Shown here: positions 1 to 13,600 of the stretch, piece after piece
Layout of the letters: each line of letters begins with the position of its first letter
Numbering within the stretch: position 1 is the first letter of the stretch
Assembly: GCA_022432975.1 (NCBI GenBank)
Contig: CM039509.1
Coordinates: forward strand, 11,374,621-11,438,620
Direction of reading: 5' to 3'
DNA from: Begonia masoniana
Lineage: Eukaryota; Streptophyta; Magnoliopsida; Cucurbitales; Begoniaceae
Length of the DNA: 64,000 nt
The notes under the pieces: generated by a model
What the model was told of the DNA's origin: nothing
The model's database searches: none
What the model saw: the letters and a program-made list of their open reading frames with translations, nothing else
Program-made: the position numbers and the translations under genes

Positions 1-1240
1 ACTAAGACTTAGTAATGCGCTTGATGAAGTAATAAAAACTTCACTTCAATAGATTTGTTCCAAAAGAGTTAAACGTATCAAGCAAATGAGGTTGAGTGTT
101 AAATGACATGTGGTTAGAACCTAAGTTATCTATTTCACTTTAAAGGTTTTAACTTAAAGTGATGAAAACGACGTGTATTGAGGACCCAACAACCTTCATA
201 GAGGTATAACTAAGACTTATTAATGCGCTTGATAAAGCATAAGAAACTTCACTTTAATCGATTTGTTCCAAAAGAGTTGATCGTATCAAGCAAATGAGGT
301 TGAGTGTTACATGACTTGTGGTTAGAACTTGAGTTATCCATTTCACATTCAAGGTTTTAACTTGAAGTGATAATAACGACGTGTATTGAGGACCCAACAA
401 CCTTCACGGACGCGAAACTAAGACTTAGTAATGGGCTTGATGAAGCATAACAAACTTTAGTTCAATCAATTTGTTTCAAAATAGTTGATCGTATAAAGCA
501 AATGAAGTTGAGTGTTACATGACTTGTAGTTATAACCTAAGTTATCCATTTCCCTTTCGAGGTTTTAACTTGAAATGATGAGAACGACGTGTATTGAGGA
601 CAAAAAAACTTTCATGGATGCTTAATTAAGGCTAAGTAATTCACTTGATGAAGCATAAGAAACTTCACATCAAATCGATTTGTTCCAATAGAGTTGAACG
701 TATCAAGCAAATGAGGTTGAATGTTACATGACTTGTGGCTAGAACCTAAGTTATCCATTTCACATTCAAGGTTTTAACGTGAAGTGATGAGAACGACGTG
801 TATTGAGGACCCAAACCCTTCACGGACGCGAAACTAAGACCGAGTAATGGCTTGATGAAGCACAAGAAACTTTATTTCAATCGATTTGTTCCAAAAGAGT
901 TGATCGTATAAAGCAAATGAGGTTGAGTGTTACTTGACTTGTGGTTAGAACCTAAGTTATCGATTTCACTTTCAAGGTTTAAAATTGAAGTGGTGAGAAC
1001 GACGTGTATTGAGGACCCAACAACTTTCATAGACGCGTAACTAAGACTTAGTAATGCGCTTGATGAAGCATTAGAAACTTCAGTTTAATCGATTTGTTCC
1101 AAAAGAGTTAAACGTATCAAGCAAATGAGGTTGAGTGTTACATGACTTGTGGTGAGAACCTAAGTTATCCATTTCACATTCAAGGTTTAATCTTGAAGTG
1201 ATGAGAACGACGTGTATTAAGGACCCAACAACCTTCGTGG
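1..1240 (+). repeat. Six-monomer duplicated segment, copy 1
   Basis: This stretch matches 3731-4970 almost base for base. Shared rare variants include GAGGTATAACTAAGAC after monomer 1, GGGCTTGATGAAGCATAAC in monomer 3, TTAATTAAGGCTAAG at the start of monomer 4 and GACCGAGTAATGG in monomer 5. The match breaks down around 1218 and 4948. The first three monomers also recur at 1664 to about 2195 and then switch to another variant. The copies are 3,730 bp apart, about 18 monomers. This points to recent segmental duplication or unequal exchange within the array. Confidence 0.85.
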
Positions 1241-2894
1241 ACGCATAATTAAAACTTATTAATGCCCTTGATGAAGCATAAGAAACTTCACTTCAATCGA
1301 TTTGTTCCAAAATAGTTAATCGTATTAAGCAAATGAGGTTGAGTGATACATGACTTGTGGTTAGAACCTAAGTTATCCATTTTACATTCAAGGTTTTAAC
1401 TTGTAGTGATGAGAACAATGTGTATTGAGGACCCAACAACCTTCGTAGACGCGTAACTAAGACTTAGTAATGCGCTTGAAGAAGCATTAGAAATTTCACT
1501 CCAGTCGATTTGTTCCAAAAGAGTTAATCGTTTCAAGAAAATGAGGTTTAGTGTTACATTACTTGTAGTTAGAACCTAAGTTATCCATTTCACATTCAAG
1601 GTTTTAACATGAAGTAATGAGAACGACGTGTATTGAGGACCCAACAACCTTCATGGACGCGTAACTAAGACTTAGTAATGCGCTTGATGAAGTAATAAAA
1701 ACTTCACTTCAATAGATTTGTTCCAAAAGAGTTAAACGTATCAAGCAAATGAGGTTGAGTGTTAAATGACATGTGGTTAGAACCTAAGTTATCTATTTCA
1801 CTTTAAAGGTTTTAACTTAAAGTGATGAAAACGACGTGTATTGAGGACGCAACACCTTCATAGAGGTATAACTAAGACTTATTAATGCGCTTGATAAGCA
1901 TAAGAAACTTCACTTTAATCGATTTGTTCCAAAAGAGTTGATCGTATCAAGCAAATGAGGTTGAGTGTTACATGACTTGTGGTTAGAACTTGAGTTATCC
2001 ATTTCACATTCAAGGTTTAACTTGAAGTGATAATACGACGTGTATTGAGGACCCAACAACCTTCACGGACGCGAAACTAAGACTTAGTAATGGGCTTGAT
2101 GAAGCATAACAAACTTTAGTTCAATCAATTTGTTTCAAAATAGTTGATCGTATAAAGCAAATGAAGTTGAGTGTTACATGACTTGTAGTTATACCTAAGT
2201 TATCCATTTCACATTCAAGGTTTTAACTTGAAGTGATGAGAACGACGTGTATTGAGGACCCAACAACCTTCACGGACGCGAAACTAAGACTTAGTAATGG
2301 GCTTGATGAAGCATAAGAAACTTCACTTCAATCGATTTGTTCCAATAGAGTTGAACGTATCAAGCAAATGAGTTGAGTGTTACATGACTTGTGGTTAGAA
2401 CCTAAGTTATCCATTTCCCTTTCGAGGTTTTAACTTGAAGTGATGAGAACGACGTGTATTGAGGACCCAACAACCTTCATGGACGCGTAACTAAGACTTA
2501 TTAATGCGCTTGATAAGCATAAGAAACTTCACTTCAATCGATTTGTTCCAATAGAGTTGAACGTATCAAGCAAATGAGGTTGAGTGTTACATGACTTGTG
2601 GTTAGAACCTAAGTTATCTATTTCACTTCAAGGTTTTAACGTGAAGTGATGAGAACGACGTGTATTGAGGACCCAACAACCTTCATGGACGCGTAACTAA
2701 GACTTAGTAATGCGCTGATGAAGCATTAGAAACTTCATTTAATCGATTTGTTCCAAAAGAGTTAAACGTATCAAGCAAATGAGGTTGAGTGTTACATGAC
2801 TTGTGGTGAGAACCTAAGTTATCCATTTCACTTTCAAGGTTTAAATCGTGAAGTGGTGAGAACGACGTGTATTGAAGGACCAACAACCTTCATA

Positions 2895-3725
2895 GGACGC
2901 GTAAATAAGACTTAGTAATGCCTTGACTGAAGCATTAGAACTTCACTTCAATCGACTTGTTCCAAAAGAGTTGAACGTATCAAGCAAATGAGGTTGAGTG
3001 TTACATGACTTGTGGTTATAACCTAAGTTATCCATTTCACATTCAAGGGTTTAACGTGAAGTGATGAGAAACGACGTGTATTGAGGATCCAACAACCTTC
3101 ACTGTACGCGAGACTAAGACCGAGTAATGGCTTGACTGAAGCATAGAAACTTATTTCAATCGACTTGTTCCAAAAGAGTTGAACGTAGCAAGCAAATGAG
3201 GTTGAGTGTTACATGATTGTGGTTATAACCTAAGTTATCCATTTCACATTCAAGGTTTTAACGTGAAGTGATGAGAACGACGTGTATTGAGGACCCAACA
3301 ACCTTCACGTACGCGAGGACTAAGACCGAGTAATGGCTTGATGAAGCATAAGAAACTTATTTCAATCGACTTGTTCCAAAGAGTTGATCGTATCAAGCAA
3401 ATGAGGTTGAGTGTTACATGACTGTGGTTAGAACCTAAGGTATCTATTGCCCGTTCAAGGTTTTAACTTGAAGTGATGAGAACGACGTGTATTGAGGACC
3501 CAACAACTTTCAAGGACGAGTAACTAAGACTAAGTAATGCGCTTGATGAAGCATTAGAAACTTCAATTCAATCTATTTGTTCCAAAAGAGTTGAACGTAT
3601 CAAGCAAATGAGGTTGAGTGTTACATGACTTGTGGTTAGAACCTAAGTTATCCATTTCCCTTTCAAGGTTTTAATTTGAAGTGATGAGAACGACGTGTAT
3701 TAAGGACCCAACAACCTTCATGGAC
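2895..3725 (+). repeat. Duplicated multi-monomer block, variant with GTACGCGAGACTAAGAC
   Basis: The order of variants here recurs at about 4970-5595: a TAAATAAGACTTAG start, AATCGACTTGTTCC, TTATAACCTAAG, then GTACGCGAGACTAAGACCG, then GACGAGTAACTAAGACTAAG. This copy carries one extra GTACGCGAG monomer (near 3110 and 3310) compared with one at 5175, so the two differ by one monomer. A related block starts near 10690 and has the GTACGCGAGACTAAGAC variant near 10889. Confidence 0.75.
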
Positions 3726-3730
3726 GCGTA

Positions 3731-4970
3731 ACTAAGACTTAGTAATGCGCTTGATGAAGTAATAAAAACTTCACTTCAATAGATTTGTTCCAAAAGAGTT
3801 AAACGTATCAAGCAAATGAGGTTGAGTGTTAAATGACATGTGGTTAGAACCTAAGTTATCTATTTCACTTCAAAGGTTTTAACTTAAAGTGATGAAAACG
3901 ACGTGTATTGAGGACGCAACAACCTTCATAGAGGTATAACTAAGACTTATTAATGCGCTTGATAAAGCATAAGAAACTTCACTTTAATCGATTTGTTCCA
4001 AAAGAGTTGATCGTATCAAGCAAATGAGGTTGAGTGTTACATGACTTGTGGTTAGAACTTGAGTTATCCATTTCACATTCAAGGTTTTAACTTGAAGTGA
4101 TAATAACGACGTGTATTGAGGACCCAACAACCTTCACGGACGCGAAACTAAGACTTAGTAATGGGCTTGATGAAGCATAACAAACTTTAGTTCAATCAAT
4201 TTGTTTCAAAATAGTTGATCGTATAAAGCAAATGAAGTTGAGTGTTACATGACTTGTAGTTATAACCTAAGTTATCCATTTCCCTTTCGAGGTTTTAACT
4301 TGAAATGATGAGAACGACGTGTATTGAGGACCAAAAAACTTTCATGGATGCTTAATTAAGGCTAAGTAATTCACTTGATGAAGCATAAGAAACTTCACAT
4401 CAAATCGATTTGTTCCAATAGAGTTGAACGTATCAAGCAAATGAGGTTGAATGTTACATGACTTGTGGCTAGAACCTAAGTTATCCATTTCACATTCAAG
4501 GTTTTAACGTGAAGTGATGAGAACGACGTGTATTGAGGACCCAAAAACCTTCACGGACGCGAAACTAAGACCGAGTAATGGCTTGATGAAGCACAAGAAA
4601 CTTTATTTCAATCGATTTGTTCCAAAAGAGTTGATCGTATAAAGCAAATGAGGTTGAGTGTTACTTGACTTGTGGTTAGAACCTAAGTTATCGATTTCAC
4701 TTTCAAGGTTTAAAATTGAAGTGGTGAGAACGACGTGTATTGAGGACCCAACAACTTTCATAGACGCGTAACTAAGACTTAGTAATGCGCTTGATGAAGC
4801 ATTAGAAACTTCAGTTTAATCGATTTGTTCCAAAAGAGTTAAACGTATCAAGCAAATGAGGTTGAGTGTTACATGACTTGTGGTGAGAACCTAAGTTATC
4901 CATTTCACTTTCAAGGTTTAATCTTGAAGTGATGAGAACGACGTGTATTAAGGATCCAACAACCTTCATG
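3731..4970 (+). repeat. Six-monomer duplicated segment, copy 2
   Basis: This is the second copy of the segment at 1-1240 and carries the same diagnostic monomer variants in the same order. It differs by few bases, for example GAGGACGCAACAACC here where copy 1 has GAGGACCCAACAACC. Downstream it joins a second repeated block (4970-5600). Confidence 0.85.
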
Positions 4971-5595
4971 GACGCGTAAATAAGACTTAGTAATGCGCTT
5001 GACGAAGCATTAGAAACTTCACTTCAATCGACTTGTTCCAAAAGAGTTGAACGTATCAAGCAAATGAGTTTGAGTGTTACATGACTTGTGGTTATAACCT
5101 AAGTTATCCATTTCACATTCAAGGTTTTAACGTGAAGTGATGAGAACGACGTGTATTGAGGACCCAACAACCTTCACGTACGCGAGACTAAGACCGAGTA
5201 ATGGCTTGATGAAGCATAAGAAACTTTATTTCAATCGACTTGTTCCAAAAGAGTTGATCGTATCAAGCAAATGAGGTTGAGTGTTACATGACTTGTGGTT
5301 AGAACCTAAGTTATCTATTTCCCTTTCAAGGTTTTAACTTGAAGTGATGAGAACGACGTGTATTGAGGACCCAACAACTTTCAAGGACGAGTAACTAAGA
5401 CTAAGTAATGCGCTTGATGAAGCATTAGAAACTTCAATTCAATCTATTTGTTCCAAAAGAGTTGAACGTATCAAGCAAATGAGGTTGAGTGTTACATGAC
5501 TTGTGGTTAGAACCTAAGTTATCCATTTCCCTTTCAAGGTTTTAATTTGAAGTGATGAGAACGACGTGTATTAAGGACCCAACAACCTTCATGGA
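4970..5595 (+). repeat. Duplicated multi-monomer block, second copy
   Basis: This is a three-monomer version of the block at 2895-3725 with cleaner 207-208 bp monomers. It directly follows copy 2 of the six-monomer segment. The earlier version follows different monomers, so blocks have been shuffled by recombination. Confidence 0.75.
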
Positions 5596-7640
5596 CGCGT
5601 AACTAAGACTTAGTAATGCGCTTGATGAAGCATTAGAAACTTCACTTCAATCGATTTGTTCCAAAAGAGTTAAACGTATCAAGCAAATTAGGCTGAGTGT
5701 TACATGACTTGTGGTTGGAAGCTAATTTATCTATTCCCTTTCAAGGTTTATACTTGAAGTGATGAGAACGACGTGTATTGAGACCCAAAACTTTCAATGA
5801 CGCGCAACTAAGACTTAAGTAATGGCTTGATGAAGCATTAGAAACTTCAATTCAATCTATTTTGTCCAAAAGAGTTGAACGTATCAAGCAAATGAGGTGA
5901 GTGTACATGACTTTGGGTTAGAACCTAAGTTATCCATTCCCTTTCAAGGTTTTACTTGAAGTGATGAGAACGACGTGTATTAAGGACCCAACAACCTTCA
6001 TGGACGCGTAAACTAAGACTTAGTAATGCGCTTGATGAAGCAATTAGAAACTTCACTTCAATCGATTGTTCCAAAAGAGTTAAACGTATCAAGCAAATTA
6101 GGTGAGTGTTACATGACTTGTGGTTGGAAGCTAATTATCCATTTCACATTCAAGTGTTTAATCTTGAAGTGATGAGAACGACGTGTATTGAGGACCCATA
6201 AACCTTCATGGACGCGTAACTAAGACTTTGTAATGCGCTTGATGAGCATTAGAAACTTCAATTTAATCAATTTTGTCCAAAAGAGTTAAACGTATCAAGC
6301 AAATGAGGTGAGTGTTACATGACTTGTGGTTAGAACCTAAGTTATCCATTTCACATTCAAGGTTTTAACGTGAAGTGATGAAAACGACGTGTATTGAGGA
6401 CCAACAACCTTCACGGACGCGAAACTAAGACTTAGTAATGCGCTTGATGAGCATTAGAAACTTCACTTCAATCGATTTGTTCCAAAAGAGTTGAACGTAT
6501 CAAGCAAATGAGGTTGAGTGTTACATGACTTGTGGTTAGAACCTAAGTTATCCATTTCACTTTCAAGGTTTAATCTTGAAGTGATGAGAACGACGTGTAT
6601 GAGGACCCAACAACCTTCATGGACGCGTAACTAAGACTTAGTAATGCGCTTGATGAAGCATTAGAAATTTCACTTCAATCGATTTGTTCCAAAAGAGTTA
6701 AATGTATCAAGCAAATGAGGTTGAGTGTTACATGACTTGTGGTAAAAACCTAAGTTATCCATTTAACCTTCAAGGTTTTAACTTGAAGTGATGAGAACGA
6801 CGTGTATTGAGGACCAAACAACCTTCATGTATGCGAAACTAAGACTTAATATTGCGCTTGATCAAGCATTAGAAACTTCACTTCAATCGATTTGTTCCAA
6901 ATGAGTTGATCGTATCAAGCAAATGAGGTTGAGTGTTACATGACTTGTGGCTAGAACCTAGGTTATCCGTTTCACATTCAAGGTTTTAACTTGAAGTGAT
7001 TAGAACGACGTGTACTGAGGACCCAACAACTTTCATGGACACGAAACTAAGACTTAGTAATGCGCTTGATTAAGCATTGGAAACTTCACTTCAATTGATT
7101 TGTTCCAAAAAAGTTGATCGTATCAAGCAAATAAGGTTGAGTGTTACATGACTTGTGGTTAGAACCTAAGTTATCCATTTCACATTCAAGATGATAACTT
7201 GAAGTGATAAGAACGATGTTATTGAGGACCCAAAAACCTTCATGGACGCGAAACTAAGACTTAGTAATGCGCTTGATGAAGCATTAGAAACTTCACTTCA
7301 ATAGATTTGTTCCAAAAGAGTTGATCGTATCAAGCAAATGAGGTTGAGTGTTACATGACTTGTGGTTAGAACCTAAGTTATCCATTTCACATTCAAGGTT
7401 TTAACTTGAAGTGATGAGAACGACGTGTGCTGAGAACCGAACAACCTTCATGGACGCGAAACTAAGACTTAGTAATGCGCTTGATGAAGCATTAGAAACA
7501 TCACTTCAATCGATTTGTTCCAAAAAAGTTGATCGTATCAAGCAAATGAGGTTGAGTGTTACATGACTTGTGGTTAGAACATAAGTTATCCATTTCACAT
7601 TCAAGATGTTAACTTGAAGTGATAGGAACGACGTGTATTG

Positions 7641-7650
7641 AGGAGATTTG
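7641..7650 (+). repeat. Truncated satellite monomer junction
   Basis: The text runs from ATTGAGGA (monomer position about 183) straight into GATTTGTTCC (position about 52). The end of one monomer and the start of the next, about 80 bp, are missing. Monomers on either side are otherwise in phase. Confidence 0.8.
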
Positions 7651-10600
7651 TTCCAAAAGAGTTGATCGTATTAAAGCAAATGAAGTTGAGTGTACATGAC
7701 TTGTGGTTAGAACCTAAGTTATCCATTTCACATTCAATGTTAACTGAAGTGATGAGAAAGACGTGTACGAGAACCCAACAACCTTCATGGACCCGAAATA
7801 AAGACTTAGTAGTGCGCTTGGATGAAGCATTAGAAATTCACTTCAATCGATTTAGTCCAAAAAACTTGATCGTATCAAGCAAATGGTTGAGTGTTACATG
7901 ACTTGTGGTTTAGAACCTAAGTTATCCAGTTTTCACATTCAAGATGTTAACTTGAAGTGATGAGAACGCGTGTATTGAGGACCCAAAAAACCTTCATGGA
8001 CGCGAAACTAAGACTTAGTAATGGCGCTTGATGAATCATTAGAAACTTCACTTCAATCGATTTGTTCCAAAAAAGTTGATCGTATCAAGCAAATGAAGTT
8101 GAGTGTATAATGACTTGTGGTTAGAACCTAAGTTAGCCATTTCACATTCAGATATTAACTTAGTGATGAGAACGACGTGCGTTGAGGACCCAACAACCTT
8201 CATGAGATAAACTAAGACTTAGTAATGCGCGTGATGAAGCATTAGAACTTCACTTCAATCGATTTAGTCCAAAAAACAGTTGAACGATCAAGCAAATGAG
8301 GTTGAGTGTTACATGACTTTGGGTTAGAACCTAAGTTATCCATTTCACATTCAAGAGTGTTAACTTGAAGTGATGAGAACGACGTTGTATTGAGGACCAA
8401 AAACCTTCATGGACGCAGACTAAGACTTAGTAATGCGCTTGATGAATCATTAGAAACTTCACTTCAATCGATTTGTTCCAAAGAAAGTTGAATCGTATCA
8501 AGCAATTAAGGTGAGTGTTAAGGACTTGTTGTGAAACCTAAGTTATCCATTTCACATTCAAGATATTAACTTGATGTGATGAGAACGACGTGCTTTGAGG
8601 ACCCAACAACCTTCATGGACGCAGAAACTAAGACTTAGTAAGGCGCTTGATGAAGCATTATAACTTCACTTCAATCGATTTTGTTCCAAAAAGGCTGATC
8701 GTATCAAGCAAATGAGGTTGAGTGTTACATGACATGTGGTTAGAACCTAAGTTATCGATTTCCATTGAAGAGGTTAACTTGAAGTGATGGGAACGACGTA
8801 TATTGAAGACCCAACACTTCATGGACAGCAACTAAGACTTAGTAATGCGCTTATGAAGCATTAGAAACTGCACTTCAATCGATTTGTTCTAAAAGAGTTG
8901 AACGTATCAAGCAAATGAGGTTGAGTGTTACATGATTTGGGGTTAGAACCTAAGTTATCCATTTCACATTCAAGGTTTTAATTTGAAGTGATGAGAACGA
9001 CGTGTATTAAGGACCCAACAACCTTCATGGACGCGTACTAAGACTTAGTAATGCGCTTGATGAAGCTTAGAAACTTCACTTCAATCGATTTGTTCCAAAA
9101 GGTTAAACGTATCAAGCAATTAGGGCTGAGTGTTACGTGACTTGTGGTTGGAAGCTAATTTATCCATTTCACATTCAAGGTTTAATCTTGAAGTGATGAG
9201 AACGACGTGTATTGAGGACCCAACAACCTTCATGGACGCGTAACTAAGACTTAGTAATGCGCTTGATGAAGCATTAGAAACTTCAGTTCAATCGATTTGT
9301 TCCAAAAGAGTTAAGCGTATCAAGCAAATGAGCTTGAGTGTTACATGACTTATGGTTAGAACCTAAGTTATCAATTTCCCTTTCAAAATTTTAACTTGAA
9401 GTGATGAGAACAACGTGTATTGAGGACCCAACAACTTTCATGGACGCGTAACTAACACTTAGTAATGCGCTTGCTGAAGCATTATAAATTTCACTTCAAT
9501 CGATTTGATCCAAAAGAGTTAAACATATAAAGTAAATGATGTTAAGTGTTACATGACTTGTGGTTAGAACCTAAGTTATCCATTTCCCTTTCAAGGTTTT
9601 AACTTAAAGTGATGAGAACGACGTGTATTGAGGACCCAACAACCTTCATGGACGCGTAACTAAGACTTAGTATAGCTCTTGAAGAAGCATTAGAAACTTC
9701 ACTTCAATGATTTGTTCCAAAAGAGTTAAACGTATCAAGCAAATGAGGTTAAGTGTTACATGACTTGTGGTTAAAACCTAAGTTATCAATTTCCCTTTCA
9801 AGGTTTAAACTTAAAGTGATGAGAACAACGTGTATTGAGGACCCAACAACCTTCATGGACGCGTAACTAAGACTTAGTATGCGCTTGCTGAAGCATTAGA
9901 AACTTCACTTCAATCGATTGTTCCAAAAGAGTTAAACGTATCTAGCAAATGAGGTAAGTGTTACATGACTTGTGGTTAGAACCTAAGTTATCCATTTCCC
10001 TTTCAAGGTTTAATCTTGAACTGATGAGAACAACGTGTATTGAGGACCCAAAAACCTTCATGGACGCGTAACTAAGACTTAGTAATGTGCTTGATGAAGC
10101 ATTAGAAACTTCACTTCAATCGTTTTGTTCCAAAAGAGTTGAACGTATCAAGCAAATGAGGTTGAGTGTTACATGACTTGTGGTTAGAACTAAGTTATCC
10201 ATTTCCCTTTCAAGGTTTAAACTTAAAGTGATGAGAACGACGTGTATTGAGGACCCAACAACCTTCATGGACGCGTAACTAAGACTTAGTAATGCTCTGG
10301 ATGAAGCATTAGAAACTTCACTTTAATCGATTTGTTCCAAAGAGTTAACGTATCAAGCAAATGAGATTGAGTGTTACATGACTCGTGGTTAGAACCTAAG
10401 TTATCCATTTCATATTAAAGGTTTAATCTTGAAGTGATTAGAACGACGTATATTGAGGAAAAAACAACCTTCATGGACGCGTAAGTAAGACTTAGTAATG
10501 CGCTTGATGAAGCATTAGAAACTTCACTTCAATCATTTTGTTCCAAAAGAGTTGAACGTATCAAGGAATGAGGTTGAGTGTTACATGACTTGTGGTTAGA

Positions 10601-13600
10601 ACCTAAGTTATCCATTCACATTCAAGGTTTTAACTTGAAGTGATGAGAACGACGTGTATTGAGGACCCAACAACCTTCATGGACGCGTAACTTAAGACTT
10701 AGTAATGCGCTTGATGAAGCATAGAAACTTCACTTCAATCGACTTGTTCCAAAAGAGTTGAACGTATCAAGCAAATGAGTTGAGTGTTACATGACTTTGG
10801 TTATAACCTAAGTTATCCATTTCACATTCAAGGTTTAACGTGAAGTGATGAGAACGACGTGTATTGAGGACCCAACAACCTTCACGGTACGCGAGACTAA
10901 GACGTAGTAATGGCTTGATGAAGCTAAGAAACTTTACTTTCAATCGACTTGTTCCAAAAGGTTGATCGTATCAAGCAAATGAGGTTGAGTGTTACATGAC
11001 TTGTGGTTAGAACCTAAGTTATCTATTTCCCTTCAAGGTTTTAACTTGAAGTGATGAGAACGACGTGTATGAGGACCCAACAACTTTCAAGGACGAGTAA
11101 CTAAGACTAAGTAATGCGCTTGATGAAGCATTAGAAACTTCAATTGAATCTATTTGTTCCAAAAGAGTTGAACGTATCAAGCAAATTAGGATGAGTGTTA
11201 CATGACTTGTGGTGAGAACCCAAGTTATCCATTTCACTTTCAAGTTTAATCTTGAAGTGATGAGAACGACATGTATTGAGGACCCAACAACCTTTATGGA
11301 CTCGTAACTAAGACTTAGTAATGCGCTTGATGAAGCAATAGAAACTTCAATTTAATCAATTTGTTCCATAAGAGTTAAACGTATCAAGCAAATGAGGTTG
11401 AGTGTACTATGACTTGTGGTTAGAACCTAAGTTATCCATTTCCCTTTCAAGGTTTTAACTTGAAGTGATGAAAACGATGTGTATTGAGGACCAAAAAACT
11501 TTCATGGACGCGTAATTAATGCTAAGTAATGTCTTGATGAAGCATAAGAAACTTCACTTCAATCGATTTGTTCCGAAAGAGTTGAACGTATCAAGCAAAT
11601 GAGGTTGAATGTTACATGACTTGTGGCAAGAACCTAAGTTATCAATTTCTCATTCAAGGTTTTAAAGTGAAGTGATGAGAACGACGTGTATTGAGGACCC
11701 AACAACCTTCACGGACGCGAAACTAAGACCGAGTAATGGCTTGATGAAGCATAAGAAACTTTATTTCAATCGATTTGTTCCAAAAGAGTTGATCGTATAA
11801 AGCAAATGAGGTTGAGTGTTACTTGACTTGTGGGTAGAACCTAAGTTATCGAATCACTTTCAAGGTTTTAACTTTAAGTGATGAGAACGACGTGTATTGA
11901 GGACCCAACAACCTTCATGGACGCGTAATTAAGACCTAGTAATGCGCTTGATGAAGCATTAGAAACTTCAGTTCAATCGATTTGTTACAAAAGAGTTAAA
12001 CGTATCAAGCAAATGAGGTTGAGTGTTACATGTCTTGTGGTTAGAACCTAAGTTATCCATTTCACTTTAAAGTTTTAAACTTGAAGTGATGAGAACGACG
12101 TGTATTGAGGACCCAACAACCTTCATGGACGCGTAACTAAGACTTAGTAATGCGCTTGATGAAGCATTAGAAACTTCAGTTCAATCGATTTGTTCCAAAA
12201 GAGTTAAGCGTATCAAGCAAATGAGCTTGAGTGTTACATGACTTGTGGTTAGAACCTAAGTTATCAATTTCCCTTTCAAAATTTTAACTTGAAGTGATGA
12301 GAACAACGTGTATTGAGGACCAACAACCTTCATGGACGCGTAACTAAGACTTAGTAATGCGCTTGATGAAGCATTAGAAACTTCACTTCAATCGATTTGT
12401 TCCAAAAGAGTTAAACGTATCAAGCAAATGAGGTTGAGTGTTACATGACTTGTGGTTAGAACCTAAGTTATCCATTTCCCTTCAAGGTTTAAACTTAAAG
12501 TGATGAGAACGACGTGTATTGAGGACCCAACAACCTTCATGGACGCGTAACTAAGACTTAGTAATGCTCTGGATGAAGCATTAGAAACTTCACTTCAATG
12601 ATTTGTTCCAATAGAGTTAAACGTATCAAGCAAATGAGGTTAAGTGTTACATGACTTGTGGTTAGAACTAAGTTATCCATTTCACATTCAAGGTTTTAAC
12701 TTAAAGTGATGAGAACAACGTGTATTGAGGACCCAATTACCTTCATGGACGCGTAACTAAGGATTAGTAATGCGCTTGATGAAGCATTAGAAAGTTCACT
12801 TCAATCGATTTGTTCCGAAAGAGTTAAACGTATCTAGCAAATGAGAGTAAGTGTTACATGACTTGTGGTTAGAACCTAAGTTATCCATTTCCCTTTCAAG
12901 GTTTAATCTTGAACTGATGAGAACAACGTGTATTGAGGACCCAAAAACCTTCATGGACGCGTAACTAAGACTTAGTAATGTGCTTGATGAAGCATTAGAA
13001 ACTTCACTTCAATCGTTTTGTTCCAAAAGAGTTGAACGTATCAAGCAAATGAGCTTGAGTGTTACATGACTTGTGGTTAGAACCTAAGTTCTCAATTTCC
13101 CTTTCAAAATTTTAACTTGAAGTGATGAGAACAACGTGTATTGAGGACCCAACAACTTTCAAGGACGCGTAACTAACACTTAGTAATGCGCTTGCTGAAG
13201 CATTATAAATTTCACTTCAATCGATTTGATCCAAAAGAGTTAAACGTATCAGGCAAATTAGGCTGATTGTTACCTGGCTTGTGGTTATAACCTAAGTTAT
13301 CCATTCCCTTTCAAGGTTTTAACTTAAAGTGATGAGAACAACGTGTATTGAGGACCCACAACCTTCATGGACGCGTAACTAAGACTTAGTAATGCGCTTG
13401 ATGAAGCATTAGAAAGTTCACTTCAATCGATTTGTTCCAAAAGAGTTAAACGTATCAAGCAAATGAGGTTAAGTGTTACTGACTTGTGGTTAGAACCTAG
13501 TTATCCATTTCCCTTTCAAGGTTTAATCTTGAACTGATGAGAACAACGTGTATTGAGGACCCAAAAACCTTCATGGACGCGTAACTAAGACTTAGTAATG

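Noticed and set aside
2704..2886. Short open frames in the satellite, such as those near 2704, 11019, 16259, 23068, 58640 and 59247, giving similar peptides
   Set aside because: They are translations of the same satellite monomer. The period (208) is not a multiple of three, so frames cannot run through the array, and indels break them at random.
1..5600. CRISPR-like array
   Set aside because: The repeats are contiguous 208-bp monomers without unique spacers, and the context is a plant nuclear genome.
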